DNA of 64,000 nucleotides, taken from Flavobacterium sp. W4I14. Its GTDB lineage: Bacteria > Bacteroidota > Bacteroidia > Sphingobacteriales > Sphingobacteriaceae. Shown here piece after piece: positions 7,837 to 14,785 of this stretch. The stretch's first letter is position 1. The number at the start of each line of letters is the position of its first letter. Where the stretch lies: positions 5,270,001 through 5,334,000 of the forward strand of contig JAUSZU010000001.1 in assembly GCA_030817875.1 (NCBI GenBank), written 5' to 3'. The position numbers and the translations under genes were made by a program. The notes below the pieces were generated by a model. That model was not told where the DNA came from, searched no databases, and saw only the letters and a program-made list of their open reading frames with translations.

Positions 7837-9321
7837 TTAACCAATTGCTAATTGTTTCTCTAATATTTTTTTCCAATCCTGATAAATGGGTTCGTATGCT
7901 GCCAAATGTTGCGGAGTTAAAGTTTTAATTACTTCATGGTTGTTAAAAGCTTCTTCTGCGCTTTTGAAAATCCCAGCCCCTATACCGGCACCTAGGGCTG
8001 CGCCTACACTACCGTCGTTTTCGTAAAGTTCTACCGGAATTCCAGTAACGTCAACAAATGTTTGTGCAAATACATCACTTAAAAAGAGGTTGGCCCTCCC
8101 AGCGCGGATTACTTTAGGTTTCATGCCGTTTTCTCTCATAATATCCAGTCCATATCGGAAAGAAAAGGCAATCCCTTCTTGTACCGCCCTAAAAATATCT
8201 GATTGATTATGAAGGTTTAAGTCGATGCCTAATAACTGGGCTCCGGTATATTTGTTGTTTAACATCCGCTCGGCACCGTTTCCGAAGGGGAGCACTTTTA
8301 AGCCATTGCTACCTATTGGTGCTTTTAATGCCAGGTTATTCAGTTCAGGATATGTAGACTGTGGTGCGAAATTATATTTTGCCCAACGGTACATGCTGCC
8401 AGTGCCATTGATACAGAGTAAAACGCCGGTGTGTTTTTTGTCTTCTGAATAGGTTACGTGGGCAAAGGTATTCACCCTCGATTGTTTATCGTAGGTAAGA
8501 TCGTTGCTTACCCCATAAATCACACCTGATGTTCCGGCCGTTGCAGCAACTTCTCCAGGCTTTAATACATTTAAAGAAAGTGCGTTGTTGGGCTGATCGC
8601 CGGATTTATAAGCTACCGGGATGCTGGCTGAGAGGCCTAGAGATTCTGCAACATCAGCTTTTAAATAACCGTGTTCGGAAAATAAAGCTTTCACTTGCGG
8701 AATAACGTTGCCTGAGATTCCGTAATAATCCATTACATCTTTGGAAATTTCATGATTTTCAAAATCCCAGAAAATACCTTCAGATAATGCAGAAATACTT
8801 GTTGTAATTTCTCCTGTTAATTTCATTGCGATGAAATCGCCCGGCAGCATTATTTTATCGATGTGGTTATAGATCTCTGGCTCATTTGCTTTTACCCAGG
8901 CCAGCTTTGAGGCTGTAAAGTTCCCCGGAGAGTTTAGGAGGTGTTTTAACGATTTCTCCTCTCCAATGGCCTCAAAGGCACTATTGCCTAGCTCTACCGC
9001 CCTGCTATCACACCAAATAATACTATCGCGGAGTACGTTTTGGTCTTTATCTACTACAACCAGACCATGCATCTGATAAGCAATGCCAATGGCTTTAATT
9101 TCTTTAGGATTAAATAAGCCTGTCGAATTTAATTTGAGAATGGCTTGCTGAACATTTTGCCACCAATCATCAGGTGATTGTTCTGCCCAACCCGATTGCA
9201 AAGATTTAATTGCTGTTTCCTCTTCCGGGTATTGTGCTGTCGCAATGTTTTTCTGTGTAGCTACATCAACAACTGCAACTTTTATAGATGAGGTTCCTAA
9301 ATCAATCCCTAATAAATACAT
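7837..9321 (-). CDS. xylB: Xylulokinase
   Basis: Xylulokinase phosphorylates D-xylulose to xylulose 5-phosphate, which feeds the pentose phosphate pathway. The 494-residue protein belongs to the FGGY kinase family: N-terminal phosphate loop YLLGIDLGTSSIKVAVVD, substrate-site MHGLVVVD and IIWCDSRAVELG, second-domain motifs KSGDQPNNALSLNVLKPGEVAATAGTSGVIYG, and the C-terminal signature AGRANLFLSDVFAQTFVDVTGIPVELYE followed by GAALGAGIGAG. Its length is typical (about 490). It is the first gene of the xylose operon; a full promoter and two LacI-type operators precede it (9348-9435). The neighbour on the other side, csaA, is divergent and unrelated. Confidence 0.95.
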   Translation of the reverse strand: MYLLGIDLGTSSIKVAVVDVATQKNIATAQYPEEETAIKSLQSGWAEQSPDDWWQNVQQAILKLNSTGLFNPKEIKAIGIAYQMHGLVVVDKDQNVLRDSIIWCDSRAVELGNSAFEAIGEEKSLKHLLNSPGNFTASKLAWVKANEPEIYNHIDKIMLPGDFIAMKLTGEITTSISALSEGIFWDFENHEISKDVMDYYGISGNVIPQVKALFSEHGYLKADVAESLGLSASIPVAYKSGDQPNNALSLNVLKPGEVAATAGTSGVIYGVSNDLTYDKQSRVNTFAHVTYSEDKKHTGVLLCINGTGSMYRWAKYNFAPQSTYPELNNLALKAPIGSNGLKVLPFGNGAERMLNNKYTGAQLLGIDLNLHNQSDIFRAVQEGIAFSFRYGLDIMRENGMKPKVIRAGRANLFLSDVFAQTFVDVTGIPVELYENDGSVGAALGAGIGAGIFKSAEEAFNNHEVIKTLTPQHLAAYEPIYQDWKKILEKQLAIG

Positions 9322-9347
9322 GGTTTTAAATTATTTTATATCTGGTT

Positions 9348-9363
9348 ATGCAAACGGTTGCAT
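9348..9363. promoter_or_regulatory. LacI-type operator O1 of the xylose operon
   Basis: ATGCAAACGGTTGCAT is a near-perfect palindrome with central CG, the form bound by LacI/GalR-family regulators. It overlaps the predicted transcription start of xylB (about 9355-9357), so a bound repressor would block initiation. No LacI-family gene lies in the window. The operator class is inferred from sequence form. Confidence 0.65.
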
Positions 9364-9393
9364 AAAGATAGTAGTTAAAATATAAAACGCAAA
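9363..9393 (-). promoter_or_regulatory. Bacteroidota promoter of the xylB operon
   Basis: On the minus strand TTTG (9393-9390) is followed after exactly 19 bases by TATCTTTA (9370-9363), matching TTTG-N19-TAnnTTTG at all but the last base. Initiation is predicted about 7 bases downstream, inside operator O1, leaving a leader of about 35 bases before the xylB ATG at 9321. Confidence 0.7.
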
Positions 9394-9419
9394 TTTTTTG
9401 TAAAATTCTATTCCGTTTA

Positions 9420-9435
9420 ATGCAATCGGTTGAAT
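9420..9435. promoter_or_regulatory. LacI-type operator O2 of the xylose operon
   Basis: ATGCAATCGGTTGAAT matches operator O1 at 13 of 16 positions (differences at positions 7, 14 and 15 of the alignment). Its centre is 72 bases from that of O1, close to seven helical turns, so cooperative binding or looping is possible. It lies upstream of the -33 element, and 77 bases before csaA on the other strand. Confidence 0.55.
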
Positions 9436-9482
9436 TGGTACTGGGGGTAATTAAACCACAATCGAATTATTTTAATAATTTA

Positions 9483-9490
9483 TATTTTTG
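9483..9490 (+). promoter_or_regulatory. -7 box of csaA
   Basis: TATTTTTG fits TAnnTTTG and lies 23 bases before the csaA ATG. No TTTG is found at the expected -33 position, so only the proximal element is supported. Confidence 0.45.
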
Positions 9491-9512
9491 CCGTTATATT
9501 TAAAATTAAGCT

Positions 9513-9848
9513 ATGGAAGAGATAACCTGGAATGATTTCGAAAAGGTAGAACTAAGGGTAGGCACTATTTTAGAGGCTTTCGAATTTCCTGAAGCCCGGA
9601 GGCCTGCCTATAAAGTTAAGGTAGACTTTGGCGAATTCGGTATTAAAATGAGCAGTGCGCAGATTACCAAACATTATTCTTTGGACGAATTACCGGGGAA
9701 ACAGATTGTAGGGGTGATCAACTTCCCAAAAAAACAGATCGGAAAATTTATGTCCGAATTTTTGGTAACCGGTTTTGCTGACGAAAATGGTGATATTGTA
9801 TTGACTGCCGTACAAAGTAAAGTTCCTAATGGGAGTAAACTTGTGTAA
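9513..9848 (+). CDS. csaA: CsaA-like tRNA-binding-domain protein
   Basis: The 111-residue protein is a stand-alone EMAP/tRNA-binding OB-fold domain. CsaA of Bacillus has been described as an export-related chaperone and also binds tRNA. Family landmarks are present: EITWNDFEKVELRVGTILEAFEFPEARRPAYKVKVDFG, KMSSAQITKHYS, then QIVGVINFPKKQIGKFMSEFLVTGF and a C-terminal VPNGSKLV. Length equals that of B. subtilis CsaA (about 110). It stands alone, divergent from xylB and with its own likely -7 box. The following 290 bases hold only repeats. Confidence 0.92.
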   Translation: MEEITWNDFEKVELRVGTILEAFEFPEARRPAYKVKVDFGEFGIKMSSAQITKHYSLDELPGKQIVGVINFPKKQIGKFMSEFLVTGFADENGDIVLTAVQSKVPNGSKLV

Positions 9849-9857
9849 TGCCTGTAA

Positions 9858-9903
9858 ACTTCCGAAGTTTGGCTGGCGCTCTGCCTTTGGGAGCTTCGGA
9901 AGT
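9858..9903. repeat. ACTTCCGAAG inverted repeat, copy 1
   Basis: ACTTCCGAAG (9858-9867) and CTTCGGAAGT (9894-9903) are perfect inverted arms around a 26-base loop containing GCCTTTGG. A second copy with the same loop feature lies at 10074-10119. It sits ten bases after the csaA stop and may act as a 3' hairpin, though no U-tract follows. Confidence 0.65.
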
Positions 9904-9946
9904 CAGCGCGTTATTTGTTCACCATTAGCGCAGACCTTTGTTCAAT

Positions 9947-10045
9947 AGCCCTGATTGAAGTGGAAAGACCGGAGTGAGGTACGAATGAGGACTTGTAACG
10001 GAAAGCAGGACTGCGGTAACCGATTAGCATTGTAACTGTGCTCCA
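9947..10045. repeat. Interspersed repeat (family A), second copy
   Basis: This segment shares GATTGAAGTG, GAGGACTTGTAACGGAAAGC and AACCGATTAGCA in order with the reverse complement of 4050-4153. It is flanked by two ACTTCCGAAG-type palindromes, so the whole 290-base gap between csaA and tadA (9849-10138) is repeat material apart from the tadA promoter. Confidence 0.65.
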
Positions 10046-10073
10046 AAAACCTAATCAGAAAATTTACCTATAG

Positions 10074-10119
10074 ACTTCAGAAGTTTCGCCCGACTGTTAC
10101 CTTTGGAAACTTCGGAAGT
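10074..10119. repeat. ACTTCCGAAG inverted repeat, copy 2
   Basis: ACTTCAGAAG (10074-10083) pairs with CTTCGGAAGT (10110-10119) with one mismatch; the loop contains ACCTTTGG as in copy 1. It ends 8 bases before the -7 box of tadA. Confidence 0.6.
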
Positions 10120-10126
10120 CTTACCC

Positions 10127-10134
10127 TATATTTG
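10127..10134 (+). promoter_or_regulatory. -7 box placing tadA as leaderless
   Basis: TATATTTG is a perfect TAnnTTTG element. Initiation about 7 bases downstream falls at 10139-10142, on the ATG at 10139. This argues against the upstream in-frame ATG at 10103, which would be untranscribed from this promoter and lies inside a repeat. Confidence 0.55.
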
Positions 10135-10138
10135 TCTC

Positions 10139-10606
10139 ATGAGTTTTTACAATTTCGAAAATACCGACCCTGAAGAAGAGGATATCCATTATATGAAATT
10201 GGCTTTGGAAGAAGCAAAAAAAGCTTTGGCTGAAGATGAAATTCCAATCGGCGCAATAGTGGTTAGTAAAAACAGAATTATTGGCCGGGGCTACAATTTA
10301 ACTGAGCGCTTTAATGATGTTACTGCGCATGCAGAAATGCAGGCATTTACTTCTGCAGCACAAACGATAGGCGGGAAATATTTAAAGGATTGTACCTTAT
10401 ATGTAACCATCGAGCCTTGTGTAATGTGTGCCGGTGCAAGTTATTGGACACAGATTGGTCGCATTGTGTATGGTGCCAGGGAAGAAAAAAGAGGCTTTAT
10501 CTCCAAAAACGCGAATCTGCTCCATCCAAAAACGATGTTAAAAGGTGGGATAATGGCAGAGGAATGTGCAACATTGATGAGGGATTTTTTTGCAAAGAAA
10601 AGATGA
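10139..10606 (+). CDS. tadA: tRNA adenosine(34) deaminase / nucleoside deaminase
   Basis: The product is a zinc deaminase that converts A34 of tRNA-Arg(ACG) to inosine. The motifs are clear: HAEMQAF (zinc His plus catalytic Glu) and PCVMCAGA (two zinc Cys), with DEIPIGAIVV ahead of them. It has 155 residues from the ATG at 10139, the usual size. The start was chosen because the residues before MSFYNFENTDPEEED would come from a repeat and overlap the promoter. Guanine deaminase-like members share the same fold, but the HAE and PCxxC spacing and the RIVYGAREEKRGF segment fit TadA. It is a single gene; 252 bases without features follow before the sodA ATG. Confidence 0.88.
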   Translation: MSFYNFENTDPEEEDIHYMKLALEEAKKALAEDEIPIGAIVVSKNRIIGRGYNLTERFNDVTAHAEMQAFTSAAQTIGGKYLKDCTLYVTIEPCVMCAGASYWTQIGRIVYGAREEKRGFISKNANLLHPKTMLKGGIMAEECATLMRDFFAKKR

Positions 10607-10811
10607 GTTAATGGCTCATGGTTTTATAGTTCATTGGCAAGCGGGCTATTTTACTATCGGCCATCAACTATTGACTAAATAGTAAATTTTTTCATTAAAA
10701 CTGTTTGGCCATCGCCCTGAGCCTTACAGCTTTTGAGCCCTCCCAACTGCAACAACAGCGCAGAAAACGATTTGATGATAATAACATGAACAAATCTTAA
10801 CGTTCTAATGT

Positions 10812-10819
10812 TATATTTG
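10812..10819 (+). promoter_or_regulatory. -7 box of superoxide dismutase
   Basis: TATATTTG is a perfect TAnnTTTG element, 39 bases before the sodA ATG. A TTTG at 10771 is too far away to be the -33 element, so the distal element is unresolved. Confidence 0.5.
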
Positions 10820-10858
10820 CTACAAGAAACATTTTTAAATCTTTAAACATAAAACATT

Positions 10859-11467
10859 ATGGCTTTTGAATTACCTGCGTTACATTACGCAACCGATGCA
10901 TTAGAACCGCATATTGATAAAACTACCATGGAAATCCACCATGATAAACACCATCAGGCTTACGTTACCAACCTAAATAAAGCTTTAGAAGGTAAGCCGG
11001 AAGCGACTTCGAGCATCGAGGAAATTGTAAAAAACATTTCAAAATTCCCAGCTGCTGTGAGAAACAACGGTGGAGGTCACTATAATCACTCTTTGTTCTG
11101 GAATATTTTAGGCCCAAATAAAGGTGGTGAGCCAACTGGCGATTTAGCTAAAGCAATTAACGAAACTTTTGGCTCGTTTGCTGATCTTAAAACTAAATTA
11201 CAAGAAGCTGGTGCTACCCGTTTTGGTTCTGGTTGGGCTTGGTTATCAGTTGGTGCTGATAAAAAACTTCAGGTTTCTTCTACACCAAACCAGGATAACC
11301 CTCTAATGGATGTTGCTGAAGTTAAAGGAACACCAATTTTAGGTATTGATGTTTGGGAACACGCATATTACTTAAAATACCAAAACAAACGCCCTGATTA
11401 TTTAACGGCAATTTGGAATGTAGTTAACTGGGATGCAGTTGCTGAGCTTTACAAAAAAGCTTTGTAA
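10859..11467 (+). CDS. sodA: Superoxide dismutase (Fe/Mn family)
   Basis: The enzyme dismutates superoxide in the cytoplasm. The 202-residue protein carries all four metal ligands: His in HHDKHHQAYV, His in GGGHYNHSLFW, and Asp and His in the signature DVWEHAYY. The GGHYNHSLFW form with a Gly-Gly pair is more typical of Mn-type or cambialistic enzymes than of strict Fe-SOD, but the metal cannot be settled by reading. The length is standard. A TATATTTG box precedes it and a strong hairpin terminator follows, so it is monocistronic. An OxyR-type regulator gene lies 1 kb downstream on the other strand. Confidence 0.95.
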   Translation: MAFELPALHYATDALEPHIDKTTMEIHHDKHHQAYVTNLNKALEGKPEATSSIEEIVKNISKFPAAVRNNGGGHYNHSLFWNILGPNKGGEPTGDLAKAINETFGSFADLKTKLQEAGATRFGSGWAWLSVGADKKLQVSSTPNQDNPLMDVAEVKGTPILGIDVWEHAYYLKYQNKRPDYLTAIWNVVNWDAVAELYKKAL

Positions 11468-11488
11468 GCTAAACATTCAATAAAATTT

Positions 11489-11526
11489 AAGAAAGTCCCG
11501 ATGCAAATCGGGACTTTCTTGTTTTA
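11489..11526 (+). terminator. Intrinsic terminator after sodA
   Basis: A perfect stem of 14 base pairs (AAGAAAGTCCCGAT / ATCGGGACTTTCTT) with loop GCAA is followed by GTTTT. It lies 22 bases past the sodA stop codon. Confidence 0.9.
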
Positions 11527-11555
11527 AGATAATTAAGTAACTTCGCAGATATAAA

Positions 11556-12026
11556 ATGTTCGAAATGAAAAGGCTTGTAATTTTATTTTTAGTTATTGTT
11601 GGTGTAAATGGATTGGTGCGTGCACAGCAAAATAAAGTACCTACTCCAGGAGAAATTGCACAGAAGAATGTGGAGGATCTGGATAAACGATTAAAACTAA
11701 ATGGCACCCAAAAAAGCGTAATTTACAGCTTTACCTATAACCAGGCGAAAGAGCAGGCTGATTTAATCAAAAGACAACAGGCAGGCAACTCACGCGAAGA
11801 GGATGTAGATAAATTTTATAAGCTACAGAACGAAACCTCAAAAAATATCCGCAATGTTTTAAGGCCAGAGCAACAAACCGAATATGATAAAATCATTGAG
11901 GAACGTTTAAGCGGTAAAGGCTTAAAAGCAAAAAATAAGAAAAAGAAAAAAGGCGAAGAAGAGGAAGTAGAGAGCGATATTAAAGGATTGTTATCAGCAC
12001 CTCCAGTGGGAAAACAAGATCTCTAA
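11556..12026 (+). CDS. Secreted helical protein of unknown function
   Basis: I do not recognise the family with certainty. The 156-residue product has a signal peptide starting at MKRLVILFLVIVG (the ATG at 11568 is an equally good start) with cleavage near VRAQQ. The mature part is charged and helical, with LDKRLKLNGTQKSVIYSFTYNQAKEQ and NVLRPEQQTEYDKIIEERL, a layout like Spy/CpxP-type periplasmic helical proteins (the LxPEQ pattern). The tail is Lys- and Glu-rich with a run of six near-continuous Lys. A TAACTTCG sequence at 11538 may be a weak -7 box. A small membrane protein gene follows after 39 bases. Location is likely periplasmic. Confidence 0.6.
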   Translation: MFEMKRLVILFLVIVGVNGLVRAQQNKVPTPGEIAQKNVEDLDKRLKLNGTQKSVIYSFTYNQAKEQADLIKRQQAGNSREEDVDKFYKLQNETSKNIRNVLRPEQQTEYDKIIEERLSGKGLKAKNKKKKKGEEEEVESDIKGLLSAPPVGKQDL

Positions 12027-12065
12027 GCAAGCTAGTGCTTCTGTAATCGATTAATTCAATAACAA

Positions 12066-12311
12066 ATGCCAGAGATAATCGTAGGCACTATTGTACTCGG
12101 ACTACTACTGTCGCCACAGTTACTTGCAGGTTTTTTGGCTAAGCGAACAGGCCGGAATTTCTGGTTCTGGTTTTTCATTTCCTTTTTAATCCCCCTTATT
12201 TCGTTAATTGTTTTGATCTTTTTAGAAGATAAGAACCCCGCTACATCAGGCTATAAACTGGCTGATCATGTAGATAGGGAGAAGGGATTAGTTTCCGAGG
12301 CTGTGAAATAA
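12066..12311 (+). CDS. Small two-helix membrane protein
   Basis: This 81-residue protein has two predicted membrane helices (about 3-24, IIVGTIVLGLLLSPQLLAGFL, and about 33-53, WFWFFISFLIPLISLIVLIF) and a short charged C-terminal tail. The pattern KRTGRNFWFWFFISFLIPLIS is seen in many small bacterial inner-membrane proteins of unknown role. It lies 39 bases after the helical secreted protein gene on the same strand and may be co-transcribed. No function can be assigned. Confidence 0.6.
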   Translation: MPEIIVGTIVLGLLLSPQLLAGFLAKRTGRNFWFWFFISFLIPLISLIVLIFLEDKNPATSGYKLADHVDREKGLVSEAVK

Positions 12312-12329
12312 TCTATTTTATATAAACGT

Positions 12330-12436
12330 CGTCATCTCGACTGAAGCGCAGCGCAATGGAGAGATCTATCTCACAGATTTAGCTTCGCTGAGCACTACGT
12401 GGTTCTCGGCTACGTTGCACTTCGCTCGAAATGACG
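12330..12436. repeat. CGTCATCTCGA-type palindromic element (family B)
   Basis: Arms begin CGTCATCTCGACTGAAGCGC and end CACTTCGCTCGAAATGACG; they are imperfect inverted copies around an AGATCT-containing middle. Related elements lie at 24312-24430 and 53095-53202. It separates the small membrane gene from the convergent oxyR gene and may form a long 3' hairpin for both. Confidence 0.75.
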
Positions 12437-12456
12437 ATTGGGAAGCAAGCTGTAAA

Positions 12457-13389
12457 TTATATCCCAACAATATCTTTTTTCTTTTTCTGCTTCATGGCTT
12501 TTGGGATAATTTCTAAAATTTCATCTTTTAAAGCATTAAGCATCCGTTTTTTAATAAAGTTTTTATGGGTTACCAGGCTGATCTCGCGCACAGGCTCAGG
12601 CGATTTAAAATGACGGATTTTACTAGTCTGTTTTGCGTTTAATTCTGCTATGGCCAGTTCGGGCAATAATGTTGCGCCACCGTTTAAATCAACCATACGC
12701 ACCAGGGTTTCTACACTGCCTGTATTGTATTCCAGTCCCTGTAGTCTGTTGTTTTTTGTAGAGCGGCAAATGTTCAATACCTGATTGCGCATACAATGAC
12801 CTTCGTTCAAAAGCCAGATGTTTTCATCATTCAGGTCTTCCGCGTCAACTGCCTTCTTTTTATAAAGTTTGCTGTTTTTGCTGATATAGCTTACAAAGTT
12901 TTCGTAATATAATGGGATTTCGGTAATGTTCGGATCGGTAAGTGGTGTGGCTAAAATACCACAATCCAGTACACCTGTTTTGAGGTGGTGAATAATATCT
13001 TCGGTGGTATATTCCCAGATTAAAAGTTTTAATTCAGGATATTTATCCAGCATAGCAGAAATTACTTCGGGGAGCAGGTATGGTGCAACAGTTGGAATTA
13101 CGCCTATTCTTAGTTCGCCTAAAACATCCTGCTGCTGACTGCTGATCAGTTCTTTTATTTTTCCGCTTTCCTGTAAAATAATCCTGGCCTGAGCAATAAT
13201 CTGGGCGCCAATTTCGGTCGGGCTTACCGGCTGTTTGCTCCTGTCGAAAATTTTAACGCTGATCAATTCCTCCAGTTTTTGTACCTGCATACTTAAGGTA
13301 GGCTGCGTTACAAAACATTTATCTGCAGCGGTAACAAAACTTCTGTAAGTATCTACAGCAACGATATATTCTAGCTGAACTAAAGTCAT
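12457..13389 (-). CDS. oxyR: Hydrogen peroxide-responsive LysR regulator OxyR
   Basis: The 310-residue protein is a LysR regulator: N-terminal helix-turn-helix (about 1-60, with SFVTAADKCFVTQPTLSMQVQKLEE) and a C-terminal sensor domain. By my count the two redox Cys fall at residues 199 and 208 in EGHCMRNQVLNIC, the same numbers and spacing as the peroxide-sensing pair of E. coli OxyR (EGHCLRDQAMGFC). This supports true OxyR function: oxidation forms a disulfide and activates catalase or peroxidase genes. On the minus strand a TATATTTG box (13421-13414) lies 25 bases before the ATG, with a T-rich -33. The sodA gene lies 1 kb away on the other strand; no catalase is in the window. Confidence 0.92.
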   Translation of the reverse strand: MTLVQLEYIVAVDTYRSFVTAADKCFVTQPTLSMQVQKLEELISVKIFDRSKQPVSPTEIGAQIIAQARIILQESGKIKELISSQQQDVLGELRIGVIPTVAPYLLPEVISAMLDKYPELKLLIWEYTTEDIIHHLKTGVLDCGILATPLTDPNITEIPLYYENFVSYISKNSKLYKKKAVDAEDLNDENIWLLNEGHCMRNQVLNICRSTKNNRLQGLEYNTGSVETLVRMVDLNGGATLLPELAIAELNAKQTSKIRHFKSPEPVREISLVTHKNFIKKRMLNALKDEILEIIPKAMKQKKKKDIVGI

Positions 13390-13413
13390 ATAGTTAAAAT
13401 TTATTTATAAAAT

Positions 13414-13421
13414 CAAATATA
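13414..13421 (-). promoter_or_regulatory. -7 box of oxyR
   Basis: TATATTTG on the minus strand fits TAnnTTTG; 19 bases further upstream stands TTTT rather than TTTG. Distance to the oxyR ATG is 25 bases. Confidence 0.5.
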
Positions 13422-13606
13422 TCAATTTTGACTATAATAAAAAATATTTGAAATACTGATGGATGGATAATTGAGTTGCGAATGATTTTGGTAAATAAAA
13501 TTCTATGTTAAAATGAGACAGTTAAACAAAAGCTTGAATAGCATATTTAAGTAGCGATAATCCAAACCATCAACGGTTTACGGGATTAATTAGGTATTTT
13601 AGCATT

Positions 13607-14743
13607 ATGAACAGAATTGTTTTACGCTTAGCCCTTCTTGTCATTTTTCTTCCGCTGGCCTTTGCAGCAAATGCCCAAAACCAATTTTCCGATTGGGCAT
13701 TAGGGCCATTTATACGGCCGGAAAATGTTAATCCCATTATTTCGCCAAAAGCCGAAAGTGTTTTCTTCGATCCGATGAGTAAACAAAAAATAGCGTGGGA
13801 AGCAGGCGATGTATTTAATCCTGCTGCTGCTGTATACAACAATAAAGTATATCTGCTCTATCGCGGAGAAGATAGGTCTGGTAATGGAATTGGCATGCGT
13901 ACTTCCAGGATAGGTATTGCTGAAAGTAGTAATGGCATTACAATGAAGCGGAATCCAGCGCCTGTGCTCTACCCTGATGAAGACAATCAGAAAGCATACG
14001 AATGGCCGGGTGGTTGCGAAGACCCGCGAATTGCGGTTACCGCAGAGGGTGTGTATGTGATGCTGTACACCCAGTGGAACCGAAATGTATTCCGCCTGGC
14101 TGTAGCCACTTCCAAAGATTTAAAATACTGGACTAAACACGGACCTGCGTTTAGTAGAGCATATAATGGAAAATTTCAAAATCTCAAATGCAAATCTGGT
14201 TCAATTGTAACCAAGGTGGAAAATGGAAAACAAGTGATCGCCAAAATAAACGGCAAATATATGATGTACTGGGGCGAACGTTTCATGAATATTGCTACCT
14301 CGGTCGATCTTATTAATTGGGAACCAGCTTTAAATGCAAATGGTGATTTAGATTTAATTGTGAAGCCCAGGAAAAAATATTTCGATAGCGACCTGACAGA
14401 ATGCGGTCCGCCGGCAATTGTAACCGATAAGGGTATTTTAGTTTTATATAATGGTAAAAACAGGAGTGATGCTGAAAGAGATACCAATTATGTAGCCAAT
14501 ACCTATTCGGCCGGACAGGTGTTGTTCGACCTGAAGCATCCATCAAAAGTGATCGCGCGGCTTGATCAACCTTTTTTTGTACCTACTGCGCCTTTCGAAA
14601 AAAGCGGGCAATACCCGTCAGGCACGGTTTTTATCGAGGGGCTGGTTTATTTCAAAGAGAAATGGTTTTTATATTATGGCTGTGCCGACAGCCGGGTAGC
14701 AGTAGCCATTTATGATCCTGCCGCTAAAAAAAGCCATAAATAA
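13607..14743 (+). CDS. Secreted glycoside hydrolase family 130 protein
   Basis: The 378-residue protein has a signal peptide (MNRIVLRLALLVIFLPLAFAANAQ) and a five-bladed beta-propeller of the GH130 type. Recognisable blocks are the FNPAAAVYNNKVYLLYRGED start, SRIGIAESSNGI, the core WPGGCEDPRIAVTAEGVYVMLYTQW with the family's catalytic Asp, TECGPPAIVTDKGILVLYNG, and the C-terminal KWFLYYGCADSRVAVAI. GH130 enzymes act on beta-mannosides by phosphorolysis or hydrolysis; a secreted form, which lacks access to free phosphate pools, is more likely a hydrolase. No SusC/SusD genes or other carbohydrate enzymes lie beside it, so no polysaccharide utilisation locus is evident. It is monocistronic. Confidence 0.82.
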   Translation: MNRIVLRLALLVIFLPLAFAANAQNQFSDWALGPFIRPENVNPIISPKAESVFFDPMSKQKIAWEAGDVFNPAAAVYNNKVYLLYRGEDRSGNGIGMRTSRIGIAESSNGITMKRNPAPVLYPDEDNQKAYEWPGGCEDPRIAVTAEGVYVMLYTQWNRNVFRLAVATSKDLKYWTKHGPAFSRAYNGKFQNLKCKSGSIVTKVENGKQVIAKINGKYMMYWGERFMNIATSVDLINWEPALNANGDLDLIVKPRKKYFDSDLTECGPPAIVTDKGILVLYNGKNRSDAERDTNYVANTYSAGQVLFDLKHPSKVIARLDQPFFVPTAPFEKSGQYPSGTVFIEGLVYFKEKWFLYYGCADSRVAVAIYDPAAKKSHK

Positions 14744-14785
14744 AATTGTGCAGGATAACATCCTGCGCACCGTTGTAAAACTTAT

